From Phylloscopus collybita (lineage: Eukaryota; Chordata; Aves; Passeriformes; Phylloscopidae), in the NCBI GenBank assembly GCA_027886175.1, contig JAJNNQ010000075.1:81137001-81201000 (forward strand): a stretch of 64,000 nucleotides of DNA, read 5' to 3'. The position numbers were made by a program, and so were the translations under genes. Each line of letters begins with the position of its first letter. Within the stretch, counting starts at the first letter, position 1. Below are positions 62,765-64,000 of this stretch, in pieces. The notes under the pieces are model-generated. The model saw only the letters and a program-made list of their open reading frames with translations, did not search any database and was not told the origin of the DNA.

Positions 62765-64000
62765 CAAAAGGCAAAATTAACATTTTTTTTATATTGCCGG
62801 TTTTATTTTTTGTTTTTTCATATCCAAAATAATTTCCTCCTCTCTAGCCATATTTCTAATTTATTTTAAGGTGTAGCACAGCCACCAAATATGTGATTTG
62901 ACATATCCATATTCCCTCTTAATTATCTGTTTTCGCTGTCTGCAGATAACTAATTCTGATATTTTGGGTTTTTAAAAGGCCTTTTAAAAATGGCATTTTA
63001 GTGCTAATGAGTCAACAAAGAGAAAAGTGTCCGCGGCTCTCAAAATACTGTGTTCAAACAAACTAATAGCATTAGAAAAAAACAACCTTATCAAATAAGT
63101 ATTAACTGCACTTTAGGGAACAGCTGAAATTATGGGTTTGACTTAGAGTAATTTTTCTAGACACATAAGGGAAAAATCTACTCACCTGGCTCTAATTCTG
63201 CAAGCAAGGCAGGAGGAAAAAGCTGTTCCTCCTTTTTGCATCACACAGGCGGTTAAAATAATTTTTCATTTATAGTTCCATCCTATACATAAAAAGCCAC
63301 AAAATGCAATAGGAAGCTTCATGAATACATCTTGGTTTCCTAGAGCACAGTGGAGGACTGCCAAACCTATATTGTTTTTAAAAATACAAAATCAGTCCTT
63401 CTTGTTTTCAGTTCTGCACTCTTCCCGCATCTCCCTGTCCCCGCAAAAAAAATCTATGAGACTTGAAAATTTTTCTTTTTAAAATTTGCATTGCTTACTG
63501 AAGTCCCAGTTTGTCTTTGCATTTTTCTCCACACCAGGAGTTCTGAAACCTTCGTGATATTTTCTATTTTTAAAATAGATGATCACTTAACTGCATGAAT
63601 TGCAGTTTAGAGGGAGCCATGGGCACTGTCCCTGTCTCAGCAGTGGAGTGAAGCAGGGCAACACCTGTCCATGGAGGGAGTCAAGGGGTTCCCTTCTCGT
63701 TTCACTCCATTGCTCAGTAGGGAGAGACCTCTGCTTTCCACTGATTGGTGGGGAATGAGGCCTCAGACTCACTCAAGTCCACTTCTGAACAACTTCAAGT
63801 TCTGGGGAATACAAGAGTAACACTGGAGTCAAAACTTGAAGTGGGACCTAAGGACCTGAGCTTCTTCGCATCCCTGGTGTGCAGGCACATCCCAACCTCA
63901 TCACTTCCTTCCACAAAGTGGGAAACAACCAGAAAATCTTCTTTGTGGGTAGATTTTACCAGACCTTGTTCTTTTCTGTTCTCAATTAGCAGAATACCAC
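59036..64000. other. AT-rich unique segment to window end, no supported gene
   Basis: No transposon recognised. Poly(A) at 62731-62763. An imperfect inverted repeat (AGCAGTGGAGTGAA / TTCACTCCATTGCT) lies at 63639-63714. A weak exon-like stretch at 59402 is discussed in the findings. Confidence 0.45.
62731..62763 (+). repeat. Poly(A) run (33 A)
   Basis: Uninterrupted A run in AT-rich DNA, followed by GC-poor sequence. No retrocopy body recognised upstream. Confidence 0.88.

Noticed and set aside
1..64000. CRISPR arrays, operons, phage or plasmid features, tRNA and rRNA genes
   Set aside because: No regularly spaced repeats, ribosome binding sites, cloverleaf or rRNA-like sequence were seen; the CR1 and avian LTR content identifies vertebrate DNA.

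Overview
This window is vertebrate nuclear DNA, almost certainly from a bird and probably a neoavian or passerine. It is AT-rich, has no dense coding sequence and no bacterial-style gene layout. It carries many CR1 LINE fragments with their typical 3' ends (the ATTCTATGATT-type tail seen on one strand or the other). It also carries long terminal repeats (LTRs) of endogenous retroviruses of a kind widespread in bird genomes. It reads as a gene desert or the inside of one or more very large introns.

Layout. 1-3.9 kb: unique sequence with one small CR1 remnant. 3.9-4.4 kb: solo LTR on the minus strand. 4.4-12.5 kb: unique sequence. 12.49-13.08 kb: low-complexity DNA, an isolated GC-rich block and a poly(A) run. 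14.5-15.7 kb: a decayed CR1 on the plus strand with recognisable reverse-transcriptase segments. 21.84-22.07 kb: a poly(A)/(GA)n/(GGAA)n purine tract. 26.6-27.0 kb: CR1, minus. 32.0-32.6 kb: solo LTR, plus, same family as the first. 36.1-38.8 kb: two CR1s with their 5' ends facing each other. 39.8-40.6 kb: probable LTR remnant and a small degenerate tandem repeat. 43.7-45.3 kb: CR1 (minus) joined to a third solo LTR (minus). 48.6-49.65 kb: CR1 (minus) interrupted by another CR1 (plus). 54.15 kb and 58.6-59.0 kb: further CR1 remnants. The rest is unique-looking DNA with simple repeats.

Genes. I could not identify any known gene. The number and length of open frames are about what chance gives in DNA of this composition: my rough expectation is over one hundred of 60 codons or more on six frames. 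Open frames alone are therefore not evidence here. A few stretches have an open frame bounded by plausible splice sites on the plus strand (about 4.43-4.56, 27.96-28.14, 30.10-30.16, 33.85-33.89, 41.12-41.27 and 58.20-58.28 kb). They are given as low-confidence candidate exons to test against RNA-seq or other bird genomes. None is assigned a function.

No CRISPR array, tRNA, rRNA or previously undescribed multi-gene system is visible. The most unusual signals are structural: several perfect or near-perfect inverted repeats with tiny loops, one of them inside a CR1 where the family has none. Others are a GC-rich block ending in poly(A), a nested CR1-in-CR1 insertion, and a diverged direct repeat with the same reading frame open in both copies.
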